DNA from: Spirochaetota bacterium
Lineage (GTDB): Bacteria > Spirochaetota > Spirochaetia > B11-G9
Reading direction: 5' to 3'
NCBI GenBank assembly: GCA_024280415.1
Contig: JAJRQE010000213.1
Location: 1-34,254, forward strand
Length of the DNA stretch: 34,254 nt
The notes under the pieces were generated by a model. It had not been told where the DNA came from. It searched no databases and saw only the letters and a program-made list of their open reading frames with translations. The position numbers and the translations under genes were made by a program. Shown piece after piece: positions 22,437 to 31,564 of this stretch; the stretch's first letter is position 1, and every line of letters starts with the position of its first letter.

Positions 22437-22805
22437 TTACTCTTTTGAACCGCCTGTAAGAAGCTCTTTCTCAATAACTTCCACAAAGGATGCTTTAGGA
22501 AGAGCGCCGGCAGCCATCTGAGGCTTTCCGTCTACGGGAATAAAAAGCAGGGAAGGAATACTCTGTATCCCGAAAGCTCCGGCAAGTTCCTGCTGAGCCT
22601 CGGTATCAACCTTAAAAAAGTTGACCTTACCCTCATATTCAGTGGAAAGTTCCTCGATTATTGGAGCTACCATTTTACAGGGCTGACACCAGTCTGCATA
22701 GAAATCTATAACTGCAGGAAGTTTACCCTCAAATTTCCACTCTTTATTACTTTCGTAATCAAATATTTCTTTTATAAACGTATCTTTTGTTAGTTGTGTT
22801 GCCAT
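22437..22805 (-). CDS. Thioredoxin with a Trp-Cys-Gln-Pro-Cys active site
   Basis: A 122-residue thioredoxin fold. The active site is Ala-Asp-Trp-Cys40-Gln-Pro-Cys43-Lys, with Gln in place of the usual Gly, followed by Met-Val-Ala-Pro-Ile. The cis-proline is in Gln-Ser-Ile-Pro-Ser-Leu. It is slightly longer than E. coli thioredoxin at the N-terminus. It has no signal peptide, so it is cytoplasmic and should reduce protein disulfides. GAGGAG lies 8 bases before the ATG and a good promoter lies just upstream (22836-22864), so it is transcribed on its own. Confidence 0.92.
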   Translation of the reverse strand: MATQLTKDTFIKEIFDYESNKEWKFEGKLPAVIDFYADWCQPCKMVAPIIEELSTEYEGKVNFFKVDTEAQQELAGAFGIQSIPSLLFIPVDGKPQMAAGALPKASFVEVIEKELLTGGSKE

Positions 22806-22835
22806 ATTCTCATCTCCTCAATTCTTTATATATGG

Positions 22836-22864
22836 AATATACTATATACTGATTATTTAATCAA
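22836..22864 (-). promoter_or_regulatory. Sigma-70 promoter of the thioredoxin gene
   Basis: On the minus strand TTGATT (22859-22864) and TATATT (22836-22841) are separated by exactly 17 bases. The -10 box is 30 bases upstream of the ATG, leaving room for the GAGGAG ribosome site. This is one of the best promoter matches in the window. Confidence 0.65.
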
Positions 22865-22883
22865 GTCTTTGCCCAAATTTTAT

Positions 22884-23942
22884 CTAAGGTACAAGAATCT
22901 CAATTACTGCATCGGGTTTTATAGTTGCAACATATCCATTAATCATTTCCGCCATTTTCAGCTGTTTAAGATGATCTGAGATCTGACCTTTAACCTCTTC
23001 CAAAGGAACACTGCCTGGGGCATTCTTTGAAGTAAGACGTATTAGGTGATACCCAAACTGGGTCTCCACAACATCACTCACATCTCCAACATTCATAGCA
23101 AAAACAACATCTTCAAAGGATTTAACCATCTGACCCCGCCCAAAAGTTCCAAGATCCCCGCCATTCACATTACTGGGACCTTCAGACATGGTTCGTGCAA
23201 GCTCTGAAAACTCCTCTCCTGATTCCAGACGTGCTTTAATCTCATTAATTCTCGAAAGAGCATCCTTTTTTACAGATTCTTCCGCGTCTGGTTCTACTTT
23301 GATCAGTATATGGCTGGCTCGAACCTGCTCAGGTGTAGAAAAATACTGACTGTTTTCGGTATAAAAATCTATAATGTCAGATTCCTCAATCTTTATTAAT
23401 GGTCCGAATTTACCGGTTACATAATCTTCGACAAGAAGTGACTTTCCAATATCATTCCTGACCGCTTCTTCAGTCATACCCTGGGAAGAGAGAACATTTA
23501 AATATGTAGCTTCATCAGGGAATTGTCCTTTGATAGCATCAAGCTGTGCCGCGACTGCTTCATCACTGACTTTAATACCTTTTGCAACAGCATCCTGATA
23601 TATAAGCTCCTGATCAACAAGATTATTAATTATCTTCAGCTTAAGATCACCCAGCTGGTCTTCGGGAATATTAATACCCTGCCCCGCATACTGCTGAATA
23701 ATTGCCTGAACCTGTCCGTTAAATGCTTTAAGAGGTATAACAGACCCATTCACAACTGCAGCGGCTTCTCCGGCTACCCCACCGATAGGCTCTCTCTCAG
23801 CAGTTGAATTATCAGTCTGAACCTCTACTGAAACATCTTCCTTAGGTTCCTCTTTTTTTCCGCCCCCAAATACCGCAAGGGGAAGAATGATCAGCATCAG
23901 AACAATGAGTACTACACCCCGATTTAATTTACTATTAAACAT
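22884..23942 (-). CDS. PpiC/SurA-like peptidylprolyl isomerase (periplasmic foldase)
   Basis: A 352-residue protein from the ATG at 23942, with GGAG 7 bases upstream. The signal peptide ends in Leu-Ala-Val-Phe-Gly-Gly-Gly-Lys-Lys, the spirochaete style without a lipobox Cys. An acidic linker is followed by a SurA-N-like helical domain (about 60-200). A parvulin domain (about 205-310) follows with Ala-Ser-His-Ile-Leu-Ile-Lys, Gly-Gly-Asp-Leu-Gly-Thr-Phe-Gly and Phe-Gly-Tyr-His-Leu-Ile. It should assist folding of exported proteins in the periplasm. It lies upstream of thioredoxin on the same strand but separated by that gene's own promoter. Confidence 0.9.
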   Translation of the reverse strand: MFNSKLNRGVVLIVLMLIILPLAVFGGGKKEEPKEDVSVEVQTDNSTAEREPIGGVAGEAAAVVNGSVIPLKAFNGQVQAIIQQYAGQGINIPEDQLGDLKLKIINNLVDQELIYQDAVAKGIKVSDEAVAAQLDAIKGQFPDEATYLNVLSSQGMTEEAVRNDIGKSLLVEDYVTGKFGPLIKIEESDIIDFYTENSQYFSTPEQVRASHILIKVEPDAEESVKKDALSRINEIKARLESGEEFSELARTMSEGPSNVNGGDLGTFGRGQMVKSFEDVVFAMNVGDVSDVVETQFGYHLIRLTSKNAPGSVPLEEVKGQISDHLKQLKMAEMINGYVATIKPDAVIEILVP

Positions 23943-24050
23943 CAATAACTCCGTATTTTTATTAGAGAAGTTCAGAATACCTGCCTCCCCTTGAATTCAG
24001 TAATGAAGGAAAATATAATGCTAAATCCATTCAAAATCCAGTATAAATGG

Positions 24051-24428
24051 CTATTTCCCTGAATAAAACCCTAAAATAAGTCTGTTGGGATCTGCAACCT
24101 TGAAATCTCTGTCTCCCCACTCCCTTTTCTGTATGGCCTGGACAATATCAACTCCCTGTTTTTTGCAAAATTCATACTGAGCATCAATATCATCCACCTC
24201 AATAAGGAGAACTGCATCTATTAAAGGTTCAACCTGTTTTGTGGCACTCTGTAATACAACAATGTGTCCTGATGCAGCCTTAAAAAGATATCCGCTGTCA
24301 TTGAATCCTCTGTTCCAGTTGTAGACCACAGGAAGTTGAATTATATCCTTATAAAAGGCTATAGATTCCTTATATTTTTGTGTGTAAAAACTGAAACGGA
24401 ATTCCAGTTGTCTGTTTTCACTATCCAT
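24051..24428 (-). CDS. VOC (glyoxalase-like) family protein
   Basis: A 125-residue protein with the VOC pattern: Phe-Tyr-Lys-Asp-Ile-Ile-Gln-Leu-Pro in the first module, and Val-Asp-Asp-Ile-Asp-Ala-Gln-Tyr and Lys-Val-Ala-Asp-Pro-Asn in the second. GGAGGAAAGGG directly precedes the ATG, a strong ribosome site. It is unlike the VOC protein at 8424 in detail, so it is not a recent duplicate. Substrate unknown. Confidence 0.85.
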   Translation of the reverse strand: MDSENRQLEFRFSFYTQKYKESIAFYKDIIQLPVVYNWNRGFNDSGYLFKAASGHIVVLQSATKQVEPLIDAVLLIEVDDIDAQYEFCKKQGVDIVQAIQKREWGDRDFKVADPNRLILGFYSGK

Positions 24429-24529
24429 CCCTTTCCTCCGGAATTTATCTTAATCTATGTGGAAAATATTAGCAACTGAAGAATTTTTGGACTTTTTGCC
24501 CAGTTTGTGTGCACCTATAAGATGACTAA

Positions 24530-24886
24530 AAAGATGTTGAGCTGTCCAAAGAGAAAGATTTATCTGATATTGAACAACGGGGATTAATACATACATTTGA
24601 ATACACCTATGAACTTGCCTGGAACACTATAAAAGATTTTTACCAGTCAATCGGTGAAACAGATATTCAGGGAAGCCGCGATGCCTACAGAATAGCATTC
24701 AATCGTAAACTTGTATCCAATAAAACTCTAATAGAAACAGTTAGAAGCCGACAACTAACGAGCCTCACATACAACCAAGAAACTGCTGATGAAATTTACA
24801 ATGATATTATAAATAATAAATATTACGATGCATTTAATGAATTATTAAACAGCCTGGAAAAACAGAAAGAACAAAGAGATTTATAG
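24530..24886 (+). pseudogene. N-terminally truncated HI0074-type protein (MNT antitoxin partner)
   Basis: A continuous 118-residue frame without a Met or any usable start; a TAA immediately precedes it. It matches the nucleotidyltransferase substrate-binding (HI0074/KNTase C-like) family: Phe-Glu-Tyr-Thr-Tyr-Glu-Leu-Ala-Trp, then Ser-Arg-Asp-Ala-Tyr-Arg-Ile-Ala-Phe, Arg-Ser-Arg-Gln-Leu-Thr-Ser-Leu-Thr-Tyr and a final Tyr-Tyr-Asp-Ala-Phe. The family is normally 130-145 residues and begins with about 20 residues that are missing here. The partner MNT nucleotidyltransferase is also absent. It is probably the relic of a HEPN/MNT-like module. Confidence 0.75.
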
Positions 24887-25010
24887 ATAGAGTTGGTAAG
24901 GTGTTTTATACTTCCGGGAATTCCCTATAAACTTATAACTGTAGAATATCTGCGGTATATCTTCAGGGGAGTTGTTTAACTGTCCACAGATTTGCTTCTG
25001 CCTACCGGAA

Positions 25011-25069
25011 GGACGTAGTCCTGAGGAACGATCTCAGAGTCCCTGACTAATTGACTTTTACCCAGTCAG
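25011..25069. repeat. Hairpin-rich element upstream of rhomboid
   Basis: GGAC (25011) and GTCC (25039) enclose CTGAG (25021-25025) and CTCAG (25033-25037), giving a stepped hairpin. A second inverted pair, CTGACT (25043-25048) and AGTCAG (25064-25069), follows at once. The element is more GC-rich than its surroundings. The rest of 24887-25085 shows no gene. It could be a terminator, an mRNA leader or a dispersed repeat. Confidence 0.45.
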
Positions 25070-25085
25070 CCATTAATCTACAATA

Positions 25086-25670
25086 ATGAAAATTAGATAT
25101 AACGCTCCTGTAGTTTTAAGTTTTACCCTTCTTGCAGTTATTGTTCTCCTGGCAGATCCCCTGACAGGAGGCAATTTGATTCCTTCCTGGTTTATGGTTC
25201 CAGGAAGAGGATATTTCAATGCAGCCTCCCCAATCAGCTATATCCGTCTTTTCTCCCACATAGCCGGACATGCAAACTGGGAACACCTCCTGGGCAACTT
25301 TGCCATTATCCTGCTTATAGGACCCATTCTTGAAGAAAAATACGGATCCCTTTCCATACTGTTTATGATCCTGATAACAGCTCTGGTAACAGGTCTCCTG
25401 AACAGCTTTTTATTTTCCGGGGCACTTCTCGGAGCCAGCGGTGTTGCATTCATGATGATACTCCTGGCACCTTTTACAAATACAAAAAAAGGTGAGATTC
25501 CTCTGACATTTATTCTGATAATTGCCCTATATCTGGTAAAGGAAGTATTCCGATCTTTTCAAACCAACAATATTGCAGAATTTGCCCATATTGCAGGGGG
25601 GTTCTGCGGCAGTATCTTCGGATTTATCAGACTCAAACACTCTTCAGAAGTCACAGATATTCATGATTGA
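25086..25670 (+). CDS. Rhomboid family intramembrane serine protease
   Basis: A 194-residue protein with six hydrophobic segments, the minimal rhomboid core. Catalytic Ser118 is in Gly-Ala-Ser-Gly-Val-Ala-Phe, His168 is in Phe-Ala-His-Ile-Ala-Gly-Gly, and the oxyanion/loop motif is His-X3-His67-X3-Asn71 region (His-Ala-Asn-Trp-Glu-His-Leu-Leu-Gly-Asn). All catalytic residues are kept, so it should cleave membrane helices. The ATG has no clear ribosome site. It precedes the small Cys-rich ORF and prfA on the same strand. Confidence 0.9.
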   Translation: MKIRYNAPVVLSFTLLAVIVLLADPLTGGNLIPSWFMVPGRGYFNAASPISYIRLFSHIAGHANWEHLLGNFAIILLIGPILEEKYGSLSILFMILITALVTGLLNSFLFSGALLGASGVAFMMILLAPFTNTKKGEIPLTFILIIALYLVKEVFRSFQTNNIAEFAHIAGGFCGSIFGFIRLKHSSEVTDIHD

Positions 25671-25701
25671 ATGAGTTTCTCTATTCTGATAGGATACCTG
25701 G

Positions 25702-25869
25702 ATGGAACTACATATTAATCCTAGGGGAAACGGTGCATGCCCCCTTTGCAGAAAAAATGGTAACTGTCGAATAAGCAGAAAGCTCATCGCCTCAGTCACA
25801 GAGGGACAAAATAAAGATCATCTTGACTTAGTTATCTATACTTGCCCGGATTTTGAGGAGACTACTTAA
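25702..25869 (+). CDS. Small Cys-rich protein upstream of prfA
   Basis: A 55-residue ORF from the ATG at 25702 (AGGA, 7 bases upstream) to a TAA 3 bases before prfA. It has Ala-Cys-Pro-Leu-Cys-Arg, then Asn-Cys-Arg about ten residues on, and a fourth Cys in Tyr-Thr-Cys-Pro near the C-terminus. The four cysteines could bind zinc. It carries the prfA ribosome site (GAGGAG) in its last codons, which would couple prfA translation to it. I do not recognise the family. It is short enough to be chance, but spacing, start and cysteines argue it is real. Confidence 0.6.
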   Translation: MELHINPRGNGACPLCRKNGNCRISRKLIASVTEGQNKDHLDLVIYTCPDFEETT

Positions 25870-25872
25870 CAA

Positions 25873-26937
25873 ATGAAAAAAAAACTGGAATCTATAGTTA
25901 CACGATGTACTGAACTGGAAAAAGAGATCTCTGATCCTGACTTAATGAAAGACAGGGACCGATATAAGAAAGTTATGCAGGAATACAGTCATGTTAAGGA
26001 AACGGTTGATCTATACAACGAATACAAGGTTCTTCTGGGGGAAATCGAAGATGCCAAAACTCTTATCGAAGAGGAAAGTGACCCGGAGATGAGGGAAATG
26101 GCAAAAGAAGAACTTGCAGGACTGGAAACAGAAAGTGATAAACTGGAACAGAAAATAAAACTCCTCCTTGTCCCAAAAGACCCTATGGACGGGAAAAATA
26201 TAATCATGGAAATTCGGGCAGGAACCGGTGGAGACGAAGCAGCTCTTTTTGCGGCAGACCTGTACAGAATGTACTCACGCTTTGCTGAAGCAAACAACTG
26301 GAAAACAGAGGTTATGTCCACAAATGAGATCGGTATAGGAGGATTCAAGGAGATCGCATTTTCCATATCAGGAAAAGAGGTCTATGGAACTCTCAGATAT
26401 GAGAGCGGTGTACACAGAGTACAGAGAGTTCCAGCTACAGAATCCGGTGGTCGTGTACATACTTCAGCTGTCACTGTTGCTGTACTTCCGGAAGCAGAGG
26501 AAACAGACATTCAAATTAAAAACGAAGAGTTGAAAATTGATGTATACCGATCTTCAGGGCCAGGTGGTCAAAGTGTAAATACAACCGATTCTGCAGTAAG
26601 AATTACCCATATCCCCACAGGTCTTGTGGTAACCTGTCAGGATGAAAAGTCCCAGATTAAAAATAAAGCAAAAGCCTTCAGGGTACTCAGAGCAAGACTC
26701 TATGAAGCAGAAGCAGAAAAGAAAGCAAAAGAACGTTCAGAAAATCGAAAAAGTCAGGTAGGAAGCGGTGACAGGTCAGAAAGAATCCGAACATATAATT
26801 ACCCCCAGAACAGAGTTACTGATCATAGAATAAACCTTACTCTCTATAAACTTGAATACATAATGCAGGGGGATATGAACGAAATAGTAGATGGTTTAAA
26901 ATTTTCAGCAAGTCAGGAAGCTCTACAGGCAGAATGA
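25873..26937 (+). CDS. prfA: Peptide chain release factor 1
   Basis: A 354-residue class-I release factor of normal length. The peptidyl-transferase motif Gly231-Gly232-Gln233 is in Ser-Gly-Pro-Gly-Gly-Gln-Ser, and the stop-codon-recognition tripeptide Pro-Ala-Thr is in Val-Pro-Ala-Thr-Glu-Ser, typical of RF1 (UAA/UAG). GAGGAG lies about 13 bases before the ATG. The stop overlaps prmC by 4 bases, which is apt because PrmC methylates the GGQ glutamine. Gene order prfA-prmC-RSH is shared with Borrelia. Confidence 0.98.
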   Translation: MKKKLESIVTRCTELEKEISDPDLMKDRDRYKKVMQEYSHVKETVDLYNEYKVLLGEIEDAKTLIEEESDPEMREMAKEELAGLETESDKLEQKIKLLLVPKDPMDGKNIIMEIRAGTGGDEAALFAADLYRMYSRFAEANNWKTEVMSTNEIGIGGFKEIAFSISGKEVYGTLRYESGVHRVQRVPATESGGRVHTSAVTVAVLPEAEETDIQIKNEELKIDVYRSSGPGGQSVNTTDSAVRITHIPTGLVVTCQDEKSQIKNKAKAFRVLRARLYEAEAEKKAKERSENRKSQVGSGDRSERIRTYNYPQNRVTDHRINLTLYKLEYIMQGDMNEIVDGLKFSASQEALQAE

Positions 26938-27788
26938 AAACTATCAGAGAGACTATTGCTGAAGGGACTGCTGTACTTCAAAATTCGGATCTCTCTTCAG
27001 ATACACCATTTCTGGATGCACTGGTACTTTTATCACATACCCTTGAGATCTCAAAAGAAAAACTGCTGGCCTCCTATCCCGATAGAATAGATAAAAATCA
27101 CTATGACTCATATATACTATCAATAAAAAAGAGAGTCCTAAATTATCCTGTTTCCTATATTACAGGAAAGAAGGAATTTTTCGGACTTACTTTCCATGTA
27201 AACGACAAAGTACTGGTTCCAAGGCCTGACTCAGAAACCCTGGTAGAGAGTGCCCTTGATATTCTGAATGGATCTCCAGATAAATTCAGTATTCTTGACC
27301 TCTGTACGGGATCAGGAGCAATTGGAATATCACTAAAACATTCCATTCCAGGGCTGGATCTTCTATGTTCGGATATTTCTAAGGAAGCATTGGAAGTATG
27401 CAGAAAAAACAGTAAATCTATTCTCGGATTGGAAATTCAAACATGCGAATCGAATTTGTTTGACAAAATTACCGGAGAATTTGATATTATTATTACAAAC
27501 CCCCCATATCTGACAGATATAGAAACATCCGATATGATAACGAAGGGCTTGCAGGAACCACCTATAGCCCTAAAAGGCGGCAAGGATGGACTTGATTATA
27601 TAAGGATCATTATAATGGAAGCCTCCGGATTCCTTAAAGAGGGGGGAGCTCTTCTAATAGAATCCAGCATTGATCAGACTGAGAGAATTGCTGAAATAAT
27701 GTTTTCCGAAGGCTACTGTAGTATAAAGATCATAAAGGATCTGACTGAAAGAAACAGAGTTATATCGGGACTAAGAGGATCACAATGA
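26934..27788 (+). CDS. prmC: Release factor glutamine methyltransferase
   Basis: A 284-residue SAM methyltransferase with a helical N-terminal domain. SAM motif I reads [10 protein letters not shown], and the catalytic Asn189-Pro-Pro-Tyr is present. Val-Pro-Arg-Pro-Asp-Ser-Glu-Thr-Leu is also typical of PrmC. It methylates the GGQ glutamine of release factors. It overlaps both prfA and the RSH gene by 4 bases (ATGA), so the three are a tight operon. Confidence 0.97.
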   Translation: MKTIRETIAEGTAVLQNSDLSSDTPFLDALVLLSHTLEISKEKLLASYPDRIDKNHYDSYILSIKKRVLNYPVSYITGKKEFFGLTFHVNDKVLVPRPDSETLVESALDILNGSPDKFSILDLCTGSGAIGISLKHSIPGLDLLCSDISKEALEVCRKNSKSILGLEIQTCESNLFDKITGEFDIIITNPPYLTDIETSDMITKGLQEPPIALKGGKDGLDYIRIIIMEASGFLKEGGALLIESSIDQTERIAEIMFSEGYCSIKIIKDLTERNRVISGLRGSQ

Positions 27789-29785
27789 GGAATCAGCTGG
27801 AAATTTTCAGTACAAAATTGTCCGGATTCAGCAACAAAGAACAATTAAAAATAATGGATGCCGCAGAATGGGCAAAGGATCTCCACAAAGATCAAAAAAG
27901 AGCTAGCGGGGAACCCTATTTTATCCACCCTCTCAGAGTTTCTGAAATTCTTATAGATATGAAAATGGACTCGGATACTATTATCTCTGCACTCCTTCAT
28001 GATGTTCTGGAAGATACAAATATAGTTTTTAATGAAATAAAACGCCGTTATGGGAAAGAAGTAGCCAATATGGTAGAGGGAGTTACCAAAATTTCGATCC
28101 TCAAGGCTAAAAGTAAATCTATACAGGAAGCGGAGACTATACGAAAAATGCTTCTCGCCATGGCAAAAGATATCCGTGTTATAATAATTAAACTTGCAGA
28201 TAAACTTCATAATATGGGAACTCTGGAATTTCTTCCGGAGAAAAAACGCAGACTTATTGCTACTGAGTGCATTGAAATTTATGCTCCTCTTGCAGACAGA
28301 CTGGGTATCTCCTGGTTGAAAACCGAGCTGGAAGATTTATCTCTGAAAAATCTCAATCCTTCCACCTATGAGTATATAGAAAATTTTCTTGCAGCAAAAA
28401 AATCGGAACAACGTGTCTATCTGAAAAAAGTAGAACAGACTGTCCTGAAAGCAGCGGCAAAAGAGGGATTCAGGATAAATGCCAGTACACGGGCAAAACA
28501 TATATATTCGATATACAGAAAAATGAAGGGAAGGAAAAAGGATATAAGCGAGATTTATGATCTTCTGGGAATAAGGATTCTCTGCAGTACAAAAAATGAC
28601 TGCTATACTATTCTGGGAATAGTACATAAACTCTGGCCCCCTATTGAGGGCAGATTCAAAGACTATATTGCTATGCCTAAAGCAAACCAGTATCAGAGCC
28701 TTCATACGAGTGTAATGTGTTTTGGAGGAAAAATAACTGAAATACAAATTCGTACTGAGGAGATGCACTCTACAGCAGAATACGGTGTTGCGGCACATTG
28801 GATATATAAGGAAAATCCGAAGAAAATTAAATCTGATATACATCCAATAGTAAACCGATTCAAAAAATGGGATGGGGCTAAATCGAGTTCAGATGAATTC
28901 CTTGGTGATATACGGAGAGAATTCCTTAGAGATTCGATCTATGTATTTACCCCGGACGGCCATATAGTAGAGCTCCCTAAAAAATCTACTGCCATAGATT
29001 TTGCTTTCCATATTCATACAGAAATTGGGGCACACACAATTGGAGCCAAGGCTGATGGTTCGATTATTCCTCTTAATCAGCCTCTTAAAAATACTCAGGT
29101 CATAGAGATTAGGACCTCGAATTCCGCAAAACCCCATGTTAACTGGTTACGATTTGTTGCAACTACCAGAGCAAAAAACAAAATACGCCACTGGCTGAAC
29201 CAACATGAGGAAAACCTCTATATTGATAAGAATATAATTGCGAAGAAAAAAATCCAGAAAGAAGTTCCCCCTGCTGAAAATCCTGAAAAAACTATTCAGG
29301 AACCTGAACAAAAACAGACTATCATTAAACATGTCCTTGATCAGGCTCTGATTACTTTTAAAATTGGTGATGAAAAAAATATGATGATCAGCATTGCCGG
29401 CTGCTGCCACCCCACTACAGGAGATGATATAATCGGTTACATATCCCGGGGAAGAGGAATTATTGTACACAAAAGAAACTGCCCCAATCTAAAAAACATT
29501 GAAGAGATAAGTGACAGATGTATTGATGTGGAGTGGGAAGCAGTCTCACCTAAAGAAACCCATAGATTCAGAGTACTCTCAAAGATGACTTCCGATCTTT
29601 TCTCGGAAATTGAAGGGGCTGTAAGAAAATACAAGGGACACCTTATAGAGGGTCGTCTGGAAGAGGATGAAAGGGGCAAACTTACCGGAAGTTTTACAAT
29701 GGAACTGGACAGGAAAGAAGATTACAAGAAGATAATAAAGTGTATAAGAACAATTCCCTCAGTTTTAAATATCCAGTCACTATAA
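27785..29785 (+). CDS. rsh: RelA/SpoT homolog, bifunctional (p)ppGpp synthetase/hydrolase
   Basis: A 666-residue protein with an N-terminal HD hydrolase domain (His48, His72-Asp73, Glu-Asp at 76-77). The synthetase domain (about 200-340) has Arg-Phe-Lys-Asp-Tyr-Ile-Ala and Tyr-Gln-Ser-Leu-His-Thr-Ser. A TGS domain (about 380-440) and a C-terminal ACT domain follow. HD residues are intact, so both making and degrading (p)ppGpp are expected. It is somewhat shorter than typical RSH (700-740). It ends the prfA operon, and the stop overlaps the convergent unknown gene by 6 bases. Confidence 0.95.
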   Translation: MRNQLEIFSTKLSGFSNKEQLKIMDAAEWAKDLHKDQKRASGEPYFIHPLRVSEILIDMKMDSDTIISALLHDVLEDTNIVFNEIKRRYGKEVANMVEGVTKISILKAKSKSIQEAETIRKMLLAMAKDIRVIIIKLADKLHNMGTLEFLPEKKRRLIATECIEIYAPLADRLGISWLKTELEDLSLKNLNPSTYEYIENFLAAKKSEQRVYLKKVEQTVLKAAAKEGFRINASTRAKHIYSIYRKMKGRKKDISEIYDLLGIRILCSTKNDCYTILGIVHKLWPPIEGRFKDYIAMPKANQYQSLHTSVMCFGGKITEIQIRTEEMHSTAEYGVAAHWIYKENPKKIKSDIHPIVNRFKKWDGAKSSSDEFLGDIRREFLRDSIYVFTPDGHIVELPKKSTAIDFAFHIHTEIGAHTIGAKADGSIIPLNQPLKNTQVIEIRTSNSAKPHVNWLRFVATTRAKNKIRHWLNQHEENLYIDKNIIAKKKIQKEVPPAENPEKTIQEPEQKQTIIKHVLDQALITFKIGDEKNMMISIAGCCHPTTGDDIIGYISRGRGIIVHKRNCPNLKNIEEISDRCIDVEWEAVSPKETHRFRVLSKMTSDLFSEIEGAVRKYKGHLIEGRLEEDERGKLTGSFTMELDRKEDYKKIIKCIRTIPSVLNIQSL

Positions 29786-30349
29786 ATCAAGAACAGAATG
29801 AATCTTCTCCCAGCAAGCTTCTTCATCAATTGAACCTTTAATAAAAAGTGTAAGTATTTCACGAATCCCGTCAGGAAAGCGACGCCAGTATTCTTTCTGC
29901 CAATCCGGAATATTATTGTATAGTTCTGTCTGTTCAGATGCAGACATTGTCCCTGCACTGTAGGCCAGAAGCTGTCTGATCATTGTTAAAAGAACATCCA
30001 CAGGAACAGGTGGAGAATCGTTCCCACGGGTTTTCGTGGAGGGGTCGGGAATCCATGCCTCCAGAAGCTCCTGTATCTGATCAGCTCCCAACTCCGGAGC
30101 CTCCTTCTGTATTATTCCTACAGCAAATTCCTGAATCATTTTCCTTATACCCGCTACAGAGTAACTCATCTGGGAGTTAAGAACAGAGCCAGTCTCTTTT
30201 GCAAGACGTTCAGGATTTATCCCCCTGAAAGTACCACTGTTCCTCCCTTTTGCCCTTCGCTTAATAGCCTCTACAATAACTTCAATATCTCCATCACTGG
30301 AATTATTGAGTATGCGATCAACTATGGAAAACAACTCCTCCCTTTCCAT
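29780..30349 (-). CDS. Conserved-looking protein of unknown function
   Basis: A 189-residue soluble, mostly helical protein that I do not recognise. It has a Lys/Arg patch (Lys-Arg-Arg-Ala-Lys-Gly-Arg) near residue 30, a Pro-rich linker in the middle (Ser-Pro-Pro-Val-Pro-Val) and an aromatic C-terminal segment (Trp-Gln-Lys-Glu-Tyr-Trp-Arg-Arg-Phe). There is no signal peptide or membrane segment. It starts 3 bases after the stop of the aldo/keto reductase gene on the same strand, so it is coupled to that enzyme. Codon use and open length support a real gene. Confidence 0.75.
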   Translation of the reverse strand: MEREELFSIVDRILNNSSDGDIEVIVEAIKRRAKGRNSGTFRGINPERLAKETGSVLNSQMSYSVAGIRKMIQEFAVGIIQKEAPELGADQIQELLEAWIPDPSTKTRGNDSPPVPVDVLLTMIRQLLAYSAGTMSASEQTELYNNIPDWQKEYWRRFPDGIREILTLFIKGSIDEEACWEKIHSVLDL

Positions 30350-30352
30350 TAA

Positions 30353-31447
30353 CTATTTATTCTCTGCAATTGCAGCTTTTAGTTCTTCAAACCGCTCAAG
30401 TATGGGCAGATGCTGAGTACATACATCTTCACACAACCTGCATTCTGTACATAAGTCGAGAACACTAAGCTCTGTCCCCCAGTGATACTTGAGTCTGTCA
30501 GAAAGACTTCCGTCTGCTTTATAGTAGAGCCCGTTTGCAGATTCAACAAACTTCCATACAGGTATATCTACAGGACAGTTATTACAATACCTGCATGTTG
30601 TACACAGATTATTAAAATCACCTTCAATGTGTCTTTTTATCTTTTCAATCTCAACTGCTGTATAGGGTTCAAAGCTGTTTATGGAAGCAACCGCTGTATC
30701 AACATCATCCTTATTTCGAAAACCAGTCAAAATAACCGAAATATTTTTGTTGTTCATCAGAAAATGCAATGCACCATCCAGACTATTCTGTTCCGGTCTG
30801 ACACGGATAAAATCAAAAGTTCCGGGATTTTGAGTAATAGTTCCTCCACCCAAAGGATTCATGACAACAACACCCATCCCGTTATCCGCAGCTGCCTGGA
30901 TTCCTTCCTCTCTGAAAGGGAAATTGATAACTGAATAACCCAGGGTAACACCCCGAAAATAGCCCTCTTCAATTACCTGGCGAATCTCGTTTCCGGGAAG
31001 GTGAGTAGAAAAAACAGGATAGCGGATCAGACCTTCCTCATGTGCTTTAAGAATTTCGGCTACTGCCCCGCCCTTCTTACGTCCTTCCCAGTCCTCCATT
31101 GTCAGAACATACCAGCAGTTATAAAAATCAATATAATCTACATTTAAGCGTCTTAGAGAATCCTCCAGATTCTTACGGAGATCGGCTCCACTGGGTTTAT
31201 TTGATTTTGTAGAGATATAAAAAGGTTTATTCAGCTTTTTCATCTCTTTAACAGCAGTACCGAAAATATCCTCAGAATGATCACCGCAGTATCCGGGAGC
31301 GGTATCAAAATATGTTATACCTTTGTTTAATGCGTGTAAAAGAATCTCAGCAGAACTCTCAATATCCGAAGGATTCTCAAACCGCATTCCACCAAAACCT
31401 AAAATAGAAACTTTTTCTCCTGTATTACCATATTTTCTGTAAATCAC
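30353..31447 (-). CDS. Ferredoxin-type aldo/keto reductase
   Basis: A 364-residue protein with a TIM-barrel aldo/keto reductase domain (about 1-270) and a C-terminal iron-sulfur domain. Asp48, Tyr53 and Lys81 of the catalytic tetrad are present. The fourth residue, normally His in Asp-Phe-Tyr-X2-His, is Trp112. The C-terminal part has Cys-X2-Cys-X2-Cys-X2-Cys-Pro and a second Cys-X2-Cys-X2-Cys-X3-Cys, so two [4Fe-4S] clusters are likely. The start is GTG at 31447 with GGAG upstream. Substrate unknown; the cluster suggests electron transfer as well as NAD(P)H. Confidence 0.88.
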   Translation of the reverse strand: MIYRKYGNTGEKVSILGFGGMRFENPSDIESSAEILLHALNKGITYFDTAPGYCGDHSEDIFGTAVKEMKKLNKPFYISTKSNKPSGADLRKNLEDSLRRLNVDYIDFYNCWYVLTMEDWEGRKKGGAVAEILKAHEEGLIRYPVFSTHLPGNEIRQVIEEGYFRGVTLGYSVINFPFREEGIQAAADNGMGVVVMNPLGGGTITQNPGTFDFIRVRPEQNSLDGALHFLMNNKNISVILTGFRNKDDVDTAVASINSFEPYTAVEIEKIKRHIEGDFNNLCTTCRYCNNCPVDIPVWKFVESANGLYYKADGSLSDRLKYHWGTELSVLDLCTECRLCEDVCTQHLPILERFEELKAAIAENK

Positions 31448-31564
31448 TTTTAACTCCTAAATCAATTTATATTTCAGGGTATATTATAAACGTTATCGAG
31501 AACTTTCATTCGTTCCTCAAGTCAAACATAATGGGTATAAACTCATGAAAGTCTCTGTCGCTTT

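Noticed and set aside
28337-28843. Long minus-strand open frame inside the RSH gene
   Set aside because: It lies wholly antisense to conserved synthetase-domain codons, has no ribosome site and has a Cys/Phe/Tyr-rich composition typical of an antisense shadow.
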